51,066 bases of DNA from an uncultured Pseudoflavonifractor sp. (GTDB lineage: Bacteria > Bacillota > Clostridia > Oscillospirales > Oscillospiraceae): assembly GCA_947577065.1 (NCBI GenBank), contig CANPTT010000015.1, positions 1 through 51,066 of the forward strand, read 5' to 3'. Below the pieces are notes generated by a model, which had not been told where the DNA came from, did no database searches, and worked only from the letters and a program-made list of their open reading frames with translations. The number at the start of each line of letters is the position of its first letter. The first letter of the stretch is position 1. The position numbers and the translations under genes were made by a program. Of this stretch, positions 1 to 8,158 are shown one piece after another.

Positions 1-1
1 C

Positions 2-595
2 GAGGTGGGCACCCCCTTCGGCCTGAAGGTCATGCAGCACATGAACGACGCCTGCAAGAAGTGGAAGGCGGAGAGCAACATCGACTTCTCCCTCTATGGC
101 ACCCCCCTGGAGTCCACCACCTACAAGTTCTCCAAGTGCCTCCAGAAGCGCTTTGGGGTCATCGAGGGGGTCACCGACAAAAACTACATCACCAACTCCT
201 ACCACATCCACGTCACCGAGGAGATCGACGCCTTCTCCAAGCTGGCCTTCGAGGCCAAGTTCCAGTCCCTCTCCCCCGGCGGCGCCATCAGCTACGTGGA
301 GGTCCCCAACATGCAGCAGAACCTCCCGGCGGTGCTGAGTCTCATGCAGTTCATCTACGACAACATCATGTACGCCGAGCTGAACACCAAGTCCGACTTC
401 TGCCAGGTCTGCGGCTTTGACGGAGAGATCCAGATCGTGGAGGACGACGGCAAACTGGTCTGGGAGTGCCCCCACTGCAAAAACCGGGACCAGGGCAAGA
501 TGAACGTAGCCCGGCGGACCTGTGGCTACATCGGCACCCAGTTCTGGAACCAGGGCAGAACCCAGGAGATCAAGGAGCGGGTCCTCCACCTGTAA
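2..595 (+). CDS. nrdD: Anaerobic ribonucleoside-triphosphate reductase, C-terminal part (5' end outside window)
   Basis: Class III ribonucleotide reductase makes dNTPs from NTPs without oxygen, using a glycyl radical. Only about the last 197 residues are present. Visible are the zinc site, two CxxC pairs (CQVC and CPHC), and the glycyl-radical motif RTCGYIG about 25 residues from the C-terminus, as in NrdD. The reading frame is open at the left edge, so the gene starts upstream. Its activase nrdG lies about 1.1 kb downstream on the same strand, separated by an XRE regulator on the other strand. Family assignment is firm. Confidence 0.96.
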   Translation, partial: EVGTPFGLKVMQHMNDACKKWKAESNIDFSLYGTPLESTTYKFSKCLQKRFGVIEGVTDKNYITNSYHIHVTEEIDAFSKLAFEAKFQSLSPGGAISYVEVPNMQQNLPAVLSLMQFIYDNIMYAELNTKSDFCQVCGFDGEIQIVEDDGKLVWECPHCKNRDQGKMNVARRTCGYIGTQFWNQGRTQEIKERVLHL

Positions 596-728
596 GACAG
601 AGAAAACTTCCAAGCCGTGCAAGTTCCGTTACCTCCCGCTAAACTCGCTTCGCTCATCAAGCGGGAGGTAAATGGAACCAAGCTGGAAAGAACTCAGGAG
701 ATCAAGGAGCGGGTGCTCCACCTGTAAG
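543..728 (+). repeat. Duplicated nrdD 3' end flanking a long palindrome
   Basis: The last ~50 bases of nrdD (543-596) recur in diverged form at 673-728, including the codons for QEIKERVLHL and the stop. One extra base breaks the frame relation to the upstream part of the copy. Between the copies lies a palindrome whose core arms are 630-640 (TACCTCCCGCT) and 660-670 (AGCGGGAGGTA), extended by further pairing (623-627 with 674-678). I read it as insertion of a palindromic unit with duplication of the gene end, or a recombination scar. Confidence 0.7.
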
Positions 729-740
729 CAAGCGAAAAAA

Positions 741-770
741 GGGACGGGCCCCCGGCCCGTCCCTTTCTCT
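741..770 (+). terminator. Rho-independent terminator after nrdD
   Basis: A 10-bp perfect stem (741-750 with 754-763, loop CCC) is followed by a T-rich run. It lies downstream of both copies of the nrdD end. Confidence 0.85.
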
Positions 771-824
771 ATCTTATCCTTCCCCGTCCTTCCGTAGGGT
801 CGAGCTTCGCTCGCCCACTCTCCC

Positions 825-1658
825 TCAGGCCCCCTCCAGCTCCAATATCCCGCTGACCTGCCCAGTCTGACAGTTATACCAGAAATACCCCTCCTGCTCC
901 TTCGTACTGTAATAAAACAGCATAGAAGCCCCATCCTTCCCCCACTGGAGGAACTGGTATTTTGTCCCCTCTCCCCCCATATCCAGAATGGGATTCAGGT
1001 TCGTCTCATGATGACCGTCCAGCCAGTTGAGCACCACCCGGCTCTCCCCATTCTGCCGGAAGCTCATGACATATTTCCGCCCGTCGGGGGCCCACCACAG
1101 CCCCTCGTACTCACTGTTGCCGTAAGAGATATAGGCTTTCTGATCCCCATCCTCCAAAATGACCTGGACCGCATCCTTCAGGGTAAACCGCAGGGGCCAG
1201 AACTCCCACTTCTTACTGTATACCCGCACCACACTCTGCCCGTCGGGAGAAGCCTTCTTGTCCAGCAGAAACAACACCCCGCTGCGCCACAGAAAAACAC
1301 CCCCCACCAACAGCACCAGGGCCAGGCATCCCGCCAACAGCCCCAGATACTTTTTCCGGGCGCCTCCCACCTTACGGTGAATCTCCTCCTTGGAGTAATC
1401 CAGCAGGGTCCTCGTCTCGTCCACCGGCGTCTCCTCCCTGTCCCTCTCCCCCCGGATCAGTTCTCCCACCGAGACCTCCAAAAGCTCTGACAGGGGTTCC
1501 AAAAGGGCAATGTCCGGAGCGTTCAGTCCTCTCTCCCATTTGGACACAGCCCGATCCGTAATATGGAGCCCGTCCGCCAGGTCCTTCTGGGTCAGAGCCC
1601 TCTCTTTCCGCAGCTCCCTGATGAAGGAACCGATCCTTCCATTGTCCAACGCCTTCAC
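825..1658 (-). CDS. XRE-family regulator with membrane anchor and extracytoplasmic domain
   Basis: 277 aa. Residues ~10-64 form a Cro/C1 helix-turn-helix (LTQKDLADGLHITDRAVSKWERG). A linker follows, then one hydrophobic segment at ~105-124 and a C-terminal domain of ~150 residues rich in Trp/Tyr with no family I recognise. This architecture, a cytoplasmic HTH tethered to the membrane, is common in Clostridia and suggests sensing outside the cell. It is divergent from nrdG with 81 bp between starts, so it may act on that promoter or on its own. What it senses is unknown. Confidence 0.8.
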   Translation of the reverse strand: MKALDNGRIGSFIRELRKERALTQKDLADGLHITDRAVSKWERGLNAPDIALLEPLSELLEVSVGELIRGERDREETPVDETRTLLDYSKEEIHRKVGGARKKYLGLLAGCLALVLLVGGVFLWRSGVLFLLDKKASPDGQSVVRVYSKKWEFWPLRFTLKDAVQVILEDGDQKAYISYGNSEYEGLWWAPDGRKYVMSFRQNGESRVVLNWLDGHHETNLNPILDMGGEGTKYQFLQWGKDGASMLFYYSTKEQEGYFWYNCQTGQVSGILELEGA

Positions 1659-1739
1659 GTCCTTTCTGTCCCCATCTTACCATTCCCAGCCGGGGTTGTC
1701 ACCAAACCAGCGGTTGATTTTCAAAAAAGGAGCGATTTT

Positions 1740-2264
1740 ATGAACTACTGCAACATCAAGCCCCGCGATATCGCCGATGGCGTTGGAGTCCGGGTGACCC
1801 TGTTCGTCTCCGGCTGCCGCAACCATTGCAAAAACTGCTTCCAGCCCGAAACCTGGGCCTTCGACTACGGCGAGCCCTTTACCAGAGAGGTGGAGGACCA
1901 TATTTTAGAGGAACTGTCCCCCGCCTTTGTAAACGGCCTTACCCTTCTGGGCGGCGAGCCCGGAGAGGTGGAAAACCAGCGGGGCCTCATCCCCTTCCTC
2001 CGCCGGGTCCGGCAGGAGCTTCCAAACAAAACCATCTGGTGCTACTCCGGCTTCACCTGGGAGCAGCTCACCGGCAAAGAGCCCGCCCGCTGCCGATGCG
2101 AGGTCACCGATGAGTTTCTCTCCCTGTTGGACGTGCTGGTGGACGGCCCCTTTGTGGAGGAGCTCCACGACATCACCCTTCTCTTCCGGGGCTCCAGCAA
2201 CCAGCGGCTCATTCACGTACCCAAAACGTTGGAAACGGGAACCGTCACTCTTTGGAATCCATAA
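1740..2264 (+). CDS. nrdG: Anaerobic ribonucleotide reductase activating protein
   Basis: Radical SAM activase that installs the glycyl radical on NrdD. 174 aa, normal for the family. The Fe-S motif C-x3-C-x2-C is at Cys26, Cys30 and Cys33 (CRNHCKNC), with GGEP at the SAM site. The ATG at 1740 is preceded by AAAAAAGGAG with 7-nt spacing; the reading frame is open further upstream but lacks similarity there. It is followed after 16 bp by a dehydrogenase gene, so it is probably the first gene of a three-gene operon. Confidence 0.95.
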   Translation: MNYCNIKPRDIADGVGVRVTLFVSGCRNHCKNCFQPETWAFDYGEPFTREVEDHILEELSPAFVNGLTLLGGEPGEVENQRGLIPFLRRVRQELPNKTIWCYSGFTWEQLTGKEPARCRCEVTDEFLSLLDVLVDGPFVEELHDITLLFRGSSNQRLIHVPKTLETGTVTLWNP

Positions 2265-2280
2265 GAAAGGAGCGCTCTCC

Positions 2281-3069
2281 ATGAAAAAACTGGCTCTTCT
2301 GGGGACCGGCTTTCTGGGCGGCATTATTGCCCGCGCCTGGAGAGAGGGCCTGCTCCCCGACTATGAACTGGCAGGCATTACCGGCCGCAGCGCGGAAAAA
2401 ACCGCCGCCCTGGCTGAAGAGATAGGCTGTCCCTCCTTTTCCGATCTGGGACAGCTTCTCAACACCGCCCATCCTGACATTGTGGCGGAGTGCGCCGGCG
2501 TTCAGGCGGTCAAAGCTCACGCCGAGGCTATTCTGACCTCAGGCGCCGACCTTGTCACTCTCTCCATCGGGGCCTTTGCCGACGCCGGATTTTACTCCCG
2601 CATTGCCCAGATTGCCAAGGACAGCGGCACAGTCGTCCATATCGCCTCCGGCGCGGTGGGCGGCTTTGATGTGGCCCGCACCATCTCCCTTATGGGCCGG
2701 GTAGGCGACGGGGTAAGGGGACGCATCGACACCCGCAAGGGCCCTAAGTCCCTTCAGGGCACTCCCCTCTATGCCGAGGACCTTCTCCAAGCCCAGCGCA
2801 CCGTCTTTTCCGGCAACGCTAAGGAGGCCATCGCCCTTCTTCCCACCAAAGTAAACGTGGCCGTAGCCGCCTCCCTGGCCTGCTCCACCCCGGAGGAGAC
2901 AGGCGTCTCGGTCACCAGCGTCCCCGGCTTTGTGGGGGACGACCACTGCATTACGGTAGAGGGCGGCGACGCCAAGGCTACGGTGGACATCTACTCCGCC
3001 ACCTCCGCCATTGCCGCCTGGAGCGTGGTATCCAGGCTCAACAACCTCACAAGTCCGGTCCAATTTTAG
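2281..3069 (+). CDS. Aspartate dehydrogenase-like NAD(P)-dependent oxidoreductase
   Basis: 262 aa. The N-terminal Rossmann fold has GTGFLGG at residues 8-14. The C-terminal DUF108/aspartate dehydrogenase-type domain shows KVNVAVAASLA and TSAIAAWSVVSRLNNLTSP. Known relatives convert L-aspartate to iminoaspartate/oxaloacetate with NAD(P), and some feed NAD synthesis. The ATG is preceded by AAAGGAG. It sits between nrdG (16 bp gap) and a 2-hydroxyacid-dehydrogenase homologue (17 bp gap). The true substrate is not shown; the usual 'DP' step in the C-terminal domain reads VP here, so another amino or keto acid is possible. Confidence 0.75.
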   Translation: MKKLALLGTGFLGGIIARAWREGLLPDYELAGITGRSAEKTAALAEEIGCPSFSDLGQLLNTAHPDIVAECAGVQAVKAHAEAILTSGADLVTLSIGAFADAGFYSRIAQIAKDSGTVVHIASGAVGGFDVARTISLMGRVGDGVRGRIDTRKGPKSLQGTPLYAEDLLQAQRTVFSGNAKEAIALLPTKVNVAVAASLACSTPEETGVSVTSVPGFVGDDHCITVEGGDAKATVDIYSATSAIAAWSVVSRLNNLTSPVQF

Positions 3070-3086
3070 AAAAGGAGGCCCCCTCC

Positions 3087-3977
3087 ATGTTTCAAAAGCT
3101 GGTCGCCATGGAACCCGTCAGCCTGGTCCCCTGGGGAGAGCAAGAACTTGCACAGTACGCCAGACAAGTCATACAGTTCGAGGACGTCCCCTCGGACAAC
3201 GCCGAGATCCTGGCCCGGATCGGCGACGCCGACGCGGTCCTGCTCAGCTATACCTCCCGATTGGACGCCTCGGTAATGGAGAAGTGTCCCAACCTCAAAT
3301 ATGTGGGCATGTGCTGCTCACTATACAGCAAGGAAAGCGCCAACGTGGACATTGCCTATGCAGAGGAGCACGGCATTACCGTCACCGGTATCCGGGACTA
3401 CGGGGACCAGGGCGTAGTGGAGTATGTGCTCTGTGAGCTGGTGGGCCACCTCCACGGCTATCACCGTCCCCTTTGGAAAGACATGCCCATTGAACTTACC
3501 GGGCTTAAAGTAGGGATGGTGGGTATGGGCGTCTCCGGCACCATGATCGCCAAAGCCCTTCAATTTCTGGGCGCCAGGGTCAGCTATTTTTGCCGTGCCC
3601 CAAAGCCTCCGCTGGAAGAGCAGGGCATGGTCTACACCCCCCTGCACGATCTGCTGAAAAATTGCCAGGTGGTTTTTTGCTGTCTCAACAAAAACGTGCT
3701 GCTGCTTGACGCTCCGGCCCTTGCCGCCCTGGGAGACGGAAAGCTCCTTTTCAACACCTCCATCGGCCCGGCCTGGGCAGCCCCGGATATTGCAGATTGG
3801 TTGAAAAACCCAACCAACCGCCTGTGCACCGATACCCTGGACGCTTTGGGAGACCCCGCTTTGGCCCGGCTGGACAATGTCTTCTGCGTCAATGCCTCCG
3901 CCGGCCGCACCGCCCAGGCTTTTGAGCTTCTCTCCCGAAAGGTTTTAGACAACATCAAAAGCTATCTGTCACTTTGA
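3087..3977 (+). CDS. D-isomer 2-hydroxyacid dehydrogenase-like protein, catalytic residues degenerate
   Basis: 296 aa. An NAD-binding fold with GMVGMGVSG at 143-151 is framed by the split catalytic domain of the D-2-hydroxyacid dehydrogenase family. Family enzymes carry an Arg in 'NTARG' and a His in a late 'PHxAG' motif. Here the corresponding stretches read NTSIG (223-227) and NASAGRT (269-275), so both the substrate-binding Arg and the proton-donor His appear to be missing. I infer an altered reaction or a non-catalytic NAD-binding role. It is the last gene of the nrdG operon and a strong terminator follows. Confidence 0.75.
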   Translation: MFQKLVAMEPVSLVPWGEQELAQYARQVIQFEDVPSDNAEILARIGDADAVLLSYTSRLDASVMEKCPNLKYVGMCCSLYSKESANVDIAYAEEHGITVTGIRDYGDQGVVEYVLCELVGHLHGYHRPLWKDMPIELTGLKVGMVGMGVSGTMIAKALQFLGARVSYFCRAPKPPLEEQGMVYTPLHDLLKNCQVVFCCLNKNVLLLDAPALAALGDGKLLFNTSIGPAWAAPDIADWLKNPTNRLCTDTLDALGDPALARLDNVFCVNASAGRTAQAFELLSRKVLDNIKSYLSL

Positions 3978-3991
3978 CTCCAGCAATACCG

Positions 3992-4030
3992 AAGATCCTC
4001 TGCAGCAAAGCGCCGCAGAGGATCTTTTCC
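3992..4030 (+). terminator. Terminator of the nrdG operon
   Basis: A 12-bp perfect stem AAGATCCTCTGC (3992-4003) with GCAGAGGATCTT (4014-4025) is followed by a T-rich tail. Confidence 0.9.
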
Positions 4031-4098
4031 TTCAAATTGTTAAAATTTTTCTGCATTTTTCCAAAGGGCCATCCCTCCCCCATTCCCTCCGCTTTTCT

Positions 4099-4127
4099 TT
4101 GACTTTTTTCCTATTCTGGGGTACAAT
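4099..4127 (+). promoter_or_regulatory. Sigma-A promoter of the TIGR04255 gene
   Basis: TTGACT at 4099-4104 and TACAAT at 4122-4127 with a 17-bp spacer, about 40 bp ahead of the start codon. Confidence 0.8.
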
Positions 4128-4167
4128 AACAGAACCATCTCATTCTTACGGAAGGAGCTGCCCACTT

Positions 4168-4959
4168 ATGTTATTTTCCGACAATGCCCGCTATTCCTAT
4201 GCCGTCTCCCCTCTCATTGAGGTCATTTGTCAGCTCCGCTTCCCCACCATCCTATCCATCGGCTCTACCGAGCCCGCTCAGTTTCAGGAGATGGTCCGGG
4301 GTGAGTTCCCCAAATATGTGGCCCGGCAGGAGCAGCAGCCCCTGAAGATCACCAACCCCAACAGCGCCCAGCCCCAGGTGGAACGTCAGGCCCCCATCAC
4401 CAACTATAACTTCATCTCCGCCGACGGGCTGTGGAAGATCAATCTCACCAAGGACTTCATCGCCCTGTCCACCCTGCGCTACACCTCCTGGGAGGAGTTC
4501 GCCCAGAAGCTGGACAAGGTCCTGGCTCTGTTCATCCAGATCTACCACCCCGCCTTCTTCGAGCGCATCGGCCTTCGCTACGTCAACGCCTTCTCCCGCA
4601 ACCGTCTGGGCCTTCAGGAGGAGCTGTGGGACGACCTCATCAACGCCCCCTTCATCGGCATTTTGTCCGAGCCCGACGTGGACGAGAAGTCCACCAGCAA
4701 GTGCGCCCTGGACGTGGAGATGAACCTGGGGGACAAGCGCCACATGAAGCTCCACGCCGGCCCCGGTATGCTGGGGGACGGCAAGAAGGACCCCGAGCCC
4801 AAGTTCATCCTGGACGGGGACTTTTCCGTGGTAGACAAGCAGATCCCCGCCCAGCGCATCGCCCAGGATCTGGACGTGCTCCACGACTACGCCATCCGCC
4901 TTTTCAACGCCGCTGTCAGCGACGAGCTGCGAAACGCCATGGGCCCCACCCCGAAATGA
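4168..4959 (+). CDS. TIGR04255 family protein
   Basis: 263 aa, soluble. It begins with the family signature around PLIEVICQLRFP (near residue 15) and ends in an acidic/helical region. TIGR04255 proteins are widespread, of unknown function, and often near defence or toxin-antitoxin loci; no such partner is visible here. The start at 4168 has GGAAGGAG upstream. It is a stand-alone gene, with its own consensus promoter and a terminator directly after, so it is probably expressed independently. No catalytic motif seen. Confidence 0.8.
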   Translation: MLFSDNARYSYAVSPLIEVICQLRFPTILSIGSTEPAQFQEMVRGEFPKYVARQEQQPLKITNPNSAQPQVERQAPITNYNFISADGLWKINLTKDFIALSTLRYTSWEEFAQKLDKVLALFIQIYHPAFFERIGLRYVNAFSRNRLGLQEELWDDLINAPFIGILSEPDVDEKSTSKCALDVEMNLGDKRHMKLHAGPGMLGDGKKDPEPKFILDGDFSVVDKQIPAQRIAQDLDVLHDYAIRLFNAAVSDELRNAMGPTPK

Positions 4960-4987
4960 GGAAGGGCCCATCCCTCTCCACGTGAAA

Positions 4988-5029
4988 ACGGGACCACACC
5001 GTAGGAGTACGGTGTGGTCCCGTTTTTTC
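4988..5029. terminator. Bidirectional terminator between convergent genes
   Basis: A 16-bp perfect stem (4988-5003 with 5008-5023) has an A-run before and a T-run after it. It serves the TIGR04255 gene and the leftward flavin reductase gene. Confidence 0.92.
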
Positions 5030-5038
5030 GGTCTTCTG

Positions 5039-7003
5039 TTACTTGTTTCCTTCCGCCAGCTGCTTGCCCAGGAGCATACCTCCCACTGCGGCGTTGGACA
5101 GGGAATCCCCGCCGATATAGTGGACCCGGGCGCCCCCGGTGATCTCCCCGATGGCATAGAGCCCCTGGATGGCGGACCCGTCGGTCTTCTGCACCTGGAA
5201 CTCCTTGTCGATTTTCAGTCCCCCAGTGGTACAGGCCACCCCGTTGGAGACCTTCAGCACATAGAAGGGGGCCTCCAGGGCGGTAGCTCCAAACCGCTGC
5301 CGCCCGAAAGGATCGGGAGCCTCCCCCCGGAAGGCGGCATTGCAGCCGTCGATGGTCTCCTGCAAGGCCTTCTCGTCCACCTTCAGGGCCGCAGCCATCT
5401 CGGCCACTGTCTCATACCGGGTGGTGAGCCCCATGTCCACATAAGACTGAGCCTTGGCGGCCACCGCCTCACTGTAGGTAAACATATCAGAGTTGACGAT
5501 CTCATAGTAGTAGGGATCCCCCAGGTCATGCATGGCGGCCGCCGCGATCTCCGAGTGGCTGCTCTGCTCGTCGGCGAACCGCTGCCCCGTGGATTGCCGG
5601 ATCAGGATGCCCCCGCAATTGCGCAGTAAGTTGGTGGTGATGGTTACCCCCCGGGTCACCTCCAGGGTGGCGTCAATGTGGGCGTCGTCCATGTCCACCG
5701 TCTCCGCCCCCAGCTCCATAGCGGCCAGCAGCATAGTGCCATCCATCCCCTTGGACCCACCGTAAACCAGCCCGTCATACTCCTCGCCCCAGTATTTGAC
5801 GATCAGCTCATTGTTGTCCCCGAAGCCGCCGCAGGCCAGCACCACCTGCTTGCCCCTGTACTCCTCCTTCTCCCCCTTGGCGTTGACAGCGGTAACTCCC
5901 ACCACCGCGCCGTTTTTGTCGGTGAGAAGGCCGTCTACCCGGGTGGAGTACCGCACATCCACCCCCTTCTCCTCTATCTGCCGAACCAAAGTGGAGGTCC
6001 CAGTGCCAATATTGGGGGACAAGGCGTGGCCCCGGTTAATCTCGGAGCCGTCGGTGCTGTTGACCTTCCCGGTGTTGAAGTTCACCCCCAGGGAGGAATA
6101 GAAGTCGATGAGCTCCTGCCCGTGGTAGGCCACCATGGCCACCTGATCGGGGTCCTTGGCGTTGTTGCTGATATCCATTTCCCACTTATAGAAGGTCTCC
6201 GGGTCGTCCTGGATCCCCAGCCCGGCCTGGACGCTGGTGCCGCCGAAGATAAAGGTGCCGGTGGATAGCACCGAATTGCCCCCCAGATAGTCCTTGGCCT
6301 CCAGCAGGATCACCCTTCCCCCGTTCTCCACGGCGGAGAGGGCCGCCGTGATGCCGGCCATGCCGCCGCCCACGATGAGGATGTCACTCTCCCGGCTCTT
6401 GCCGTCGTAAGTCTCCCGGCTGGTCGGAACGGCCTGGAGGGCCTTTACGTCCCCTCCGGCCTGCTCCACACACTGCCGCACCCCGTTAAGTAGGGCAAAG
6501 CTGGTGATGGTGGCTCCGGACAGGGTGTCCACCCCCAGGGACTGGTCAGCCAGGATCCGCTGTGGCAGAATACGGATGGCCTCCGTCCCCACCATCAGGG
6601 TCTCGCTGTTCTCCCCCACCTGAATGTGGGTGATCGCGTCGGAGGAGAAGGTAACCGTCACCTCAAAATAGCCTCCCATGCCGATGGTGTTGGCGGTGTA
6701 GGTCCCTGCCCGGAACCTCCCGGTGGGCACATCCACCAGCTTGGCAGTGTCCGGGTTGTTCCTGTCCCACTCCACCTGGATGCCCAGCAGCTCACTGAGG
6801 TAGCGCAGGGGCACATAGGTGGCCCCGTCATAGGCAAACACCTGGGCGGCGCTGCCGTCGGACTTGGTGGGGCTGACCTCCCGCCCGTTGATGCTCAGGG
6901 TCATGGGGGACACGGTGATGACCTTCTCCGTGCCCGCCGCCACGGCAACCGTCCCCAGGACCAGGGCAGCGGCCAGGGCCAACGCTGTGATCCGTCTCTT
7001 CAT
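5039..7003 (-). CDS. Exported FMN/FAD-dependent reductase with copper-amine-oxidase-type N-domain
   Basis: 654 aa. Signal peptide MKRRITALALAAALVLG with A-rich cleavage region. Residues ~28-88 resemble the copper amine oxidase N-terminal fold used as a wall/stalk domain (SINGREV ... YVPLRYLSELLGI). Next is an FMN-binding domain with the flavinylation motif DTLSGAT (~residue 157), then a fumarate reductase/FAD_binding_2 domain starting SDILIVGGGMAG and ending near GGARVHYIGGDSLSNAAVGG. Known relatives are extracytosolic reductases that pass electrons from covalent FMN (placed by ApbE) to FAD and a small electron acceptor. The acceptor here is unknown. Start chosen at the ATG preceded by AAAGGAG; LysR lies divergent. 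Confidence 0.88.
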   Translation of the reverse strand: MKRRITALALAAALVLGTVAVAAGTEKVITVSPMTLSINGREVSPTKSDGSAAQVFAYDGATYVPLRYLSELLGIQVEWDRNNPDTAKLVDVPTGRFRAGTYTANTIGMGGYFEVTVTFSSDAITHIQVGENSETLMVGTEAIRILPQRILADQSLGVDTLSGATITSFALLNGVRQCVEQAGGDVKALQAVPTSRETYDGKSRESDILIVGGGMAGITAALSAVENGGRVILLEAKDYLGGNSVLSTGTFIFGGTSVQAGLGIQDDPETFYKWEMDISNNAKDPDQVAMVAYHGQELIDFYSSLGVNFNTGKVNSTDGSEINRGHALSPNIGTGTSTLVRQIEEKGVDVRYSTRVDGLLTDKNGAVVGVTAVNAKGEKEEYRGKQVVLACGGFGDNNELIVKYWGEEYDGLVYGGSKGMDGTMLLAAMELGAETVDMDDAHIDATLEVTRGVTITTNLLRNCGGILIRQSTGQRFADEQSSHSEIAAAAMHDLGDPYYYEIVNSDMFTYSEAVAAKAQSYVDMGLTTRYETVAEMAAALKVDEKALQETIDGCNAAFRGEAPDPFGRQRFGATALEAPFYVLKVSNGVACTTGGLKIDKEFQVQKTDGSAIQGLYAIGEITGGARVHYIGGDSLSNAAVGGMLLGKQLAEGNK

Positions 7004-7125
7004 CCTTTTCTCTCCTTTTCTGATTTTTGTGATGGGACGGCCCACTCCGGGCCTCCCTCGTCTTTATTTTAACAGCTTTCCCTCTCCGGGGAAGAAGAAC
7101 CTGGTTGCCGTGTGTCAACTTTTTG

Positions 7126-7154
7126 TTGTCAGCATCCCCTCAATCTGCTATACT
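7126..7154 (+). promoter_or_regulatory. Promoter of the lysR gene
   Basis: TTGTCA (7126-7131), 17-bp spacer, TATACT (7149-7154). It lies in the 195-bp divergent region with the flavin reductase gene, where a LysR protein would be expected to bind; CAAC-TTTTT-GTTG at 7116-7128 is a weak inverted repeat beside the -35. Confidence 0.7.
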
Positions 7155-7198
7155 GACAGAAAAGCGATCCCAAACCTCTCCCCCAAAAGGAGCCTGCC

Positions 7199-8095
7199 AT
7201 GAACCTTTTCATCCTCCACTACTATACCGTCGTCTGCGAGACGGGCAGCATGGCCCGGGCAGCCGAAAAGCTCTCCCTCTCCCGTCAGGCCCTGTCCAAG
7301 GCGATCCTCGCCCTGGAGAGTGAGGTGGGCGCCCGTCTGCTCACCCGAAGGAGCTCCGGCGTGGTCCCCACCCCCGCGGGGGAGGTCCTTCTCCGACACG
7401 CCCGGATCCTTCTGCGGGACTGGGACGCCGCCCTGGCCGAGCTGGAGACCGTCCGCCGCAACCGGGACACCGTCCTGCGGGTGGGCTACGGTCAGATGAC
7501 CTATAACCTCTGGGAGGCAGGCCATGCCGAGATCTTCGCCAAGGCCAATCCCCACCTCCAGTTCTCCTACCGGATCATGCCCCCCGACCAGCTCCTGAAG
7601 CTGCTGTCCGCCGGGGACCTGGACCTAATCGTCTCCAGTGACCGGGGTCAGGAGAGTCAGTTCGCCAGCGTCCTCCTCCGGGAGCTGCCCCTCTTTGTCA
7701 TCCTCAGCCGGGAGGATCCCCTCTCCCGCAAGCTGGAGCTTGGCCTGGAGGACCTGGATCGGCATCCGGTGATCCTCAGTGTCTCCTCCGGCTTCTCCGA
7801 TGCCCTCCGCCGCTCCGCCCAGGAGGCCGGGATCCAGCCCGACTTTCGTCCCTTTCCCTCCCATGACCCTCTCACCATCCTCCGCACTGTCCGTAGCACA
7901 GGAGGCGCCTACCTCACCTCCAAGCTCCACCTGCTCTACCAGGGTGCCCTGGAGGGCCTCTCTGCTGTCCCCTTCCGCCAGGGGGACAGCGGCCTGCCCA
8001 CCCGGGATATCTACGCCAGTGCCTTGCCCGAGTTCCTTCACACCCCCGCCATCCAAAGCTACATCCGCCACCTCTCCCCCCACGCCGTCCCCTGA
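7199..8095 (+). CDS. LysR-family transcriptional regulator
   Basis: 298 aa, full family length. The N-terminal winged HTH is at ~1-60 (FYTVVCETGSMARAAEKLSLSRQALSKAILALE), followed by a periplasmic-binding-protein-like effector domain from ~90. AAAAGGAG precedes the ATG. It is transcribed divergently from the exported flavin reductase, the classic LysR arrangement, so I infer that it regulates that reductase in response to the acceptor molecule or a related metabolite. Confidence 0.92.
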   Translation: MNLFILHYYTVVCETGSMARAAEKLSLSRQALSKAILALESEVGARLLTRRSSGVVPTPAGEVLLRHARILLRDWDAALAELETVRRNRDTVLRVGYGQMTYNLWEAGHAEIFAKANPHLQFSYRIMPPDQLLKLLSAGDLDLIVSSDRGQESQFASVLLRELPLFVILSREDPLSRKLELGLEDLDRHPVILSVSSGFSDALRRSAQEAGIQPDFRPFPSHDPLTILRTVRSTGGAYLTSKLHLLYQGALEGLSAVPFRQGDSGLPTRDIYASALPEFLHTPAIQSYIRHLSPHAVP

Positions 8096-8110
8096 GGGCC
8101 GCTTTTTCGC

Positions 8111-8158
8111 AAAAAAAGCCGCGGAGCTTTATAGCCCGCGGCTCTCCCGTTTTTCTTT
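8111..8158. terminator. Bidirectional terminator between lysR and the MATE gene
   Basis: Stem AGCCGCGG (8117-8124) with CCGCGGCT (8136-8143), an A-run on the left and a T-rich stretch on the right. Confidence 0.85.
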
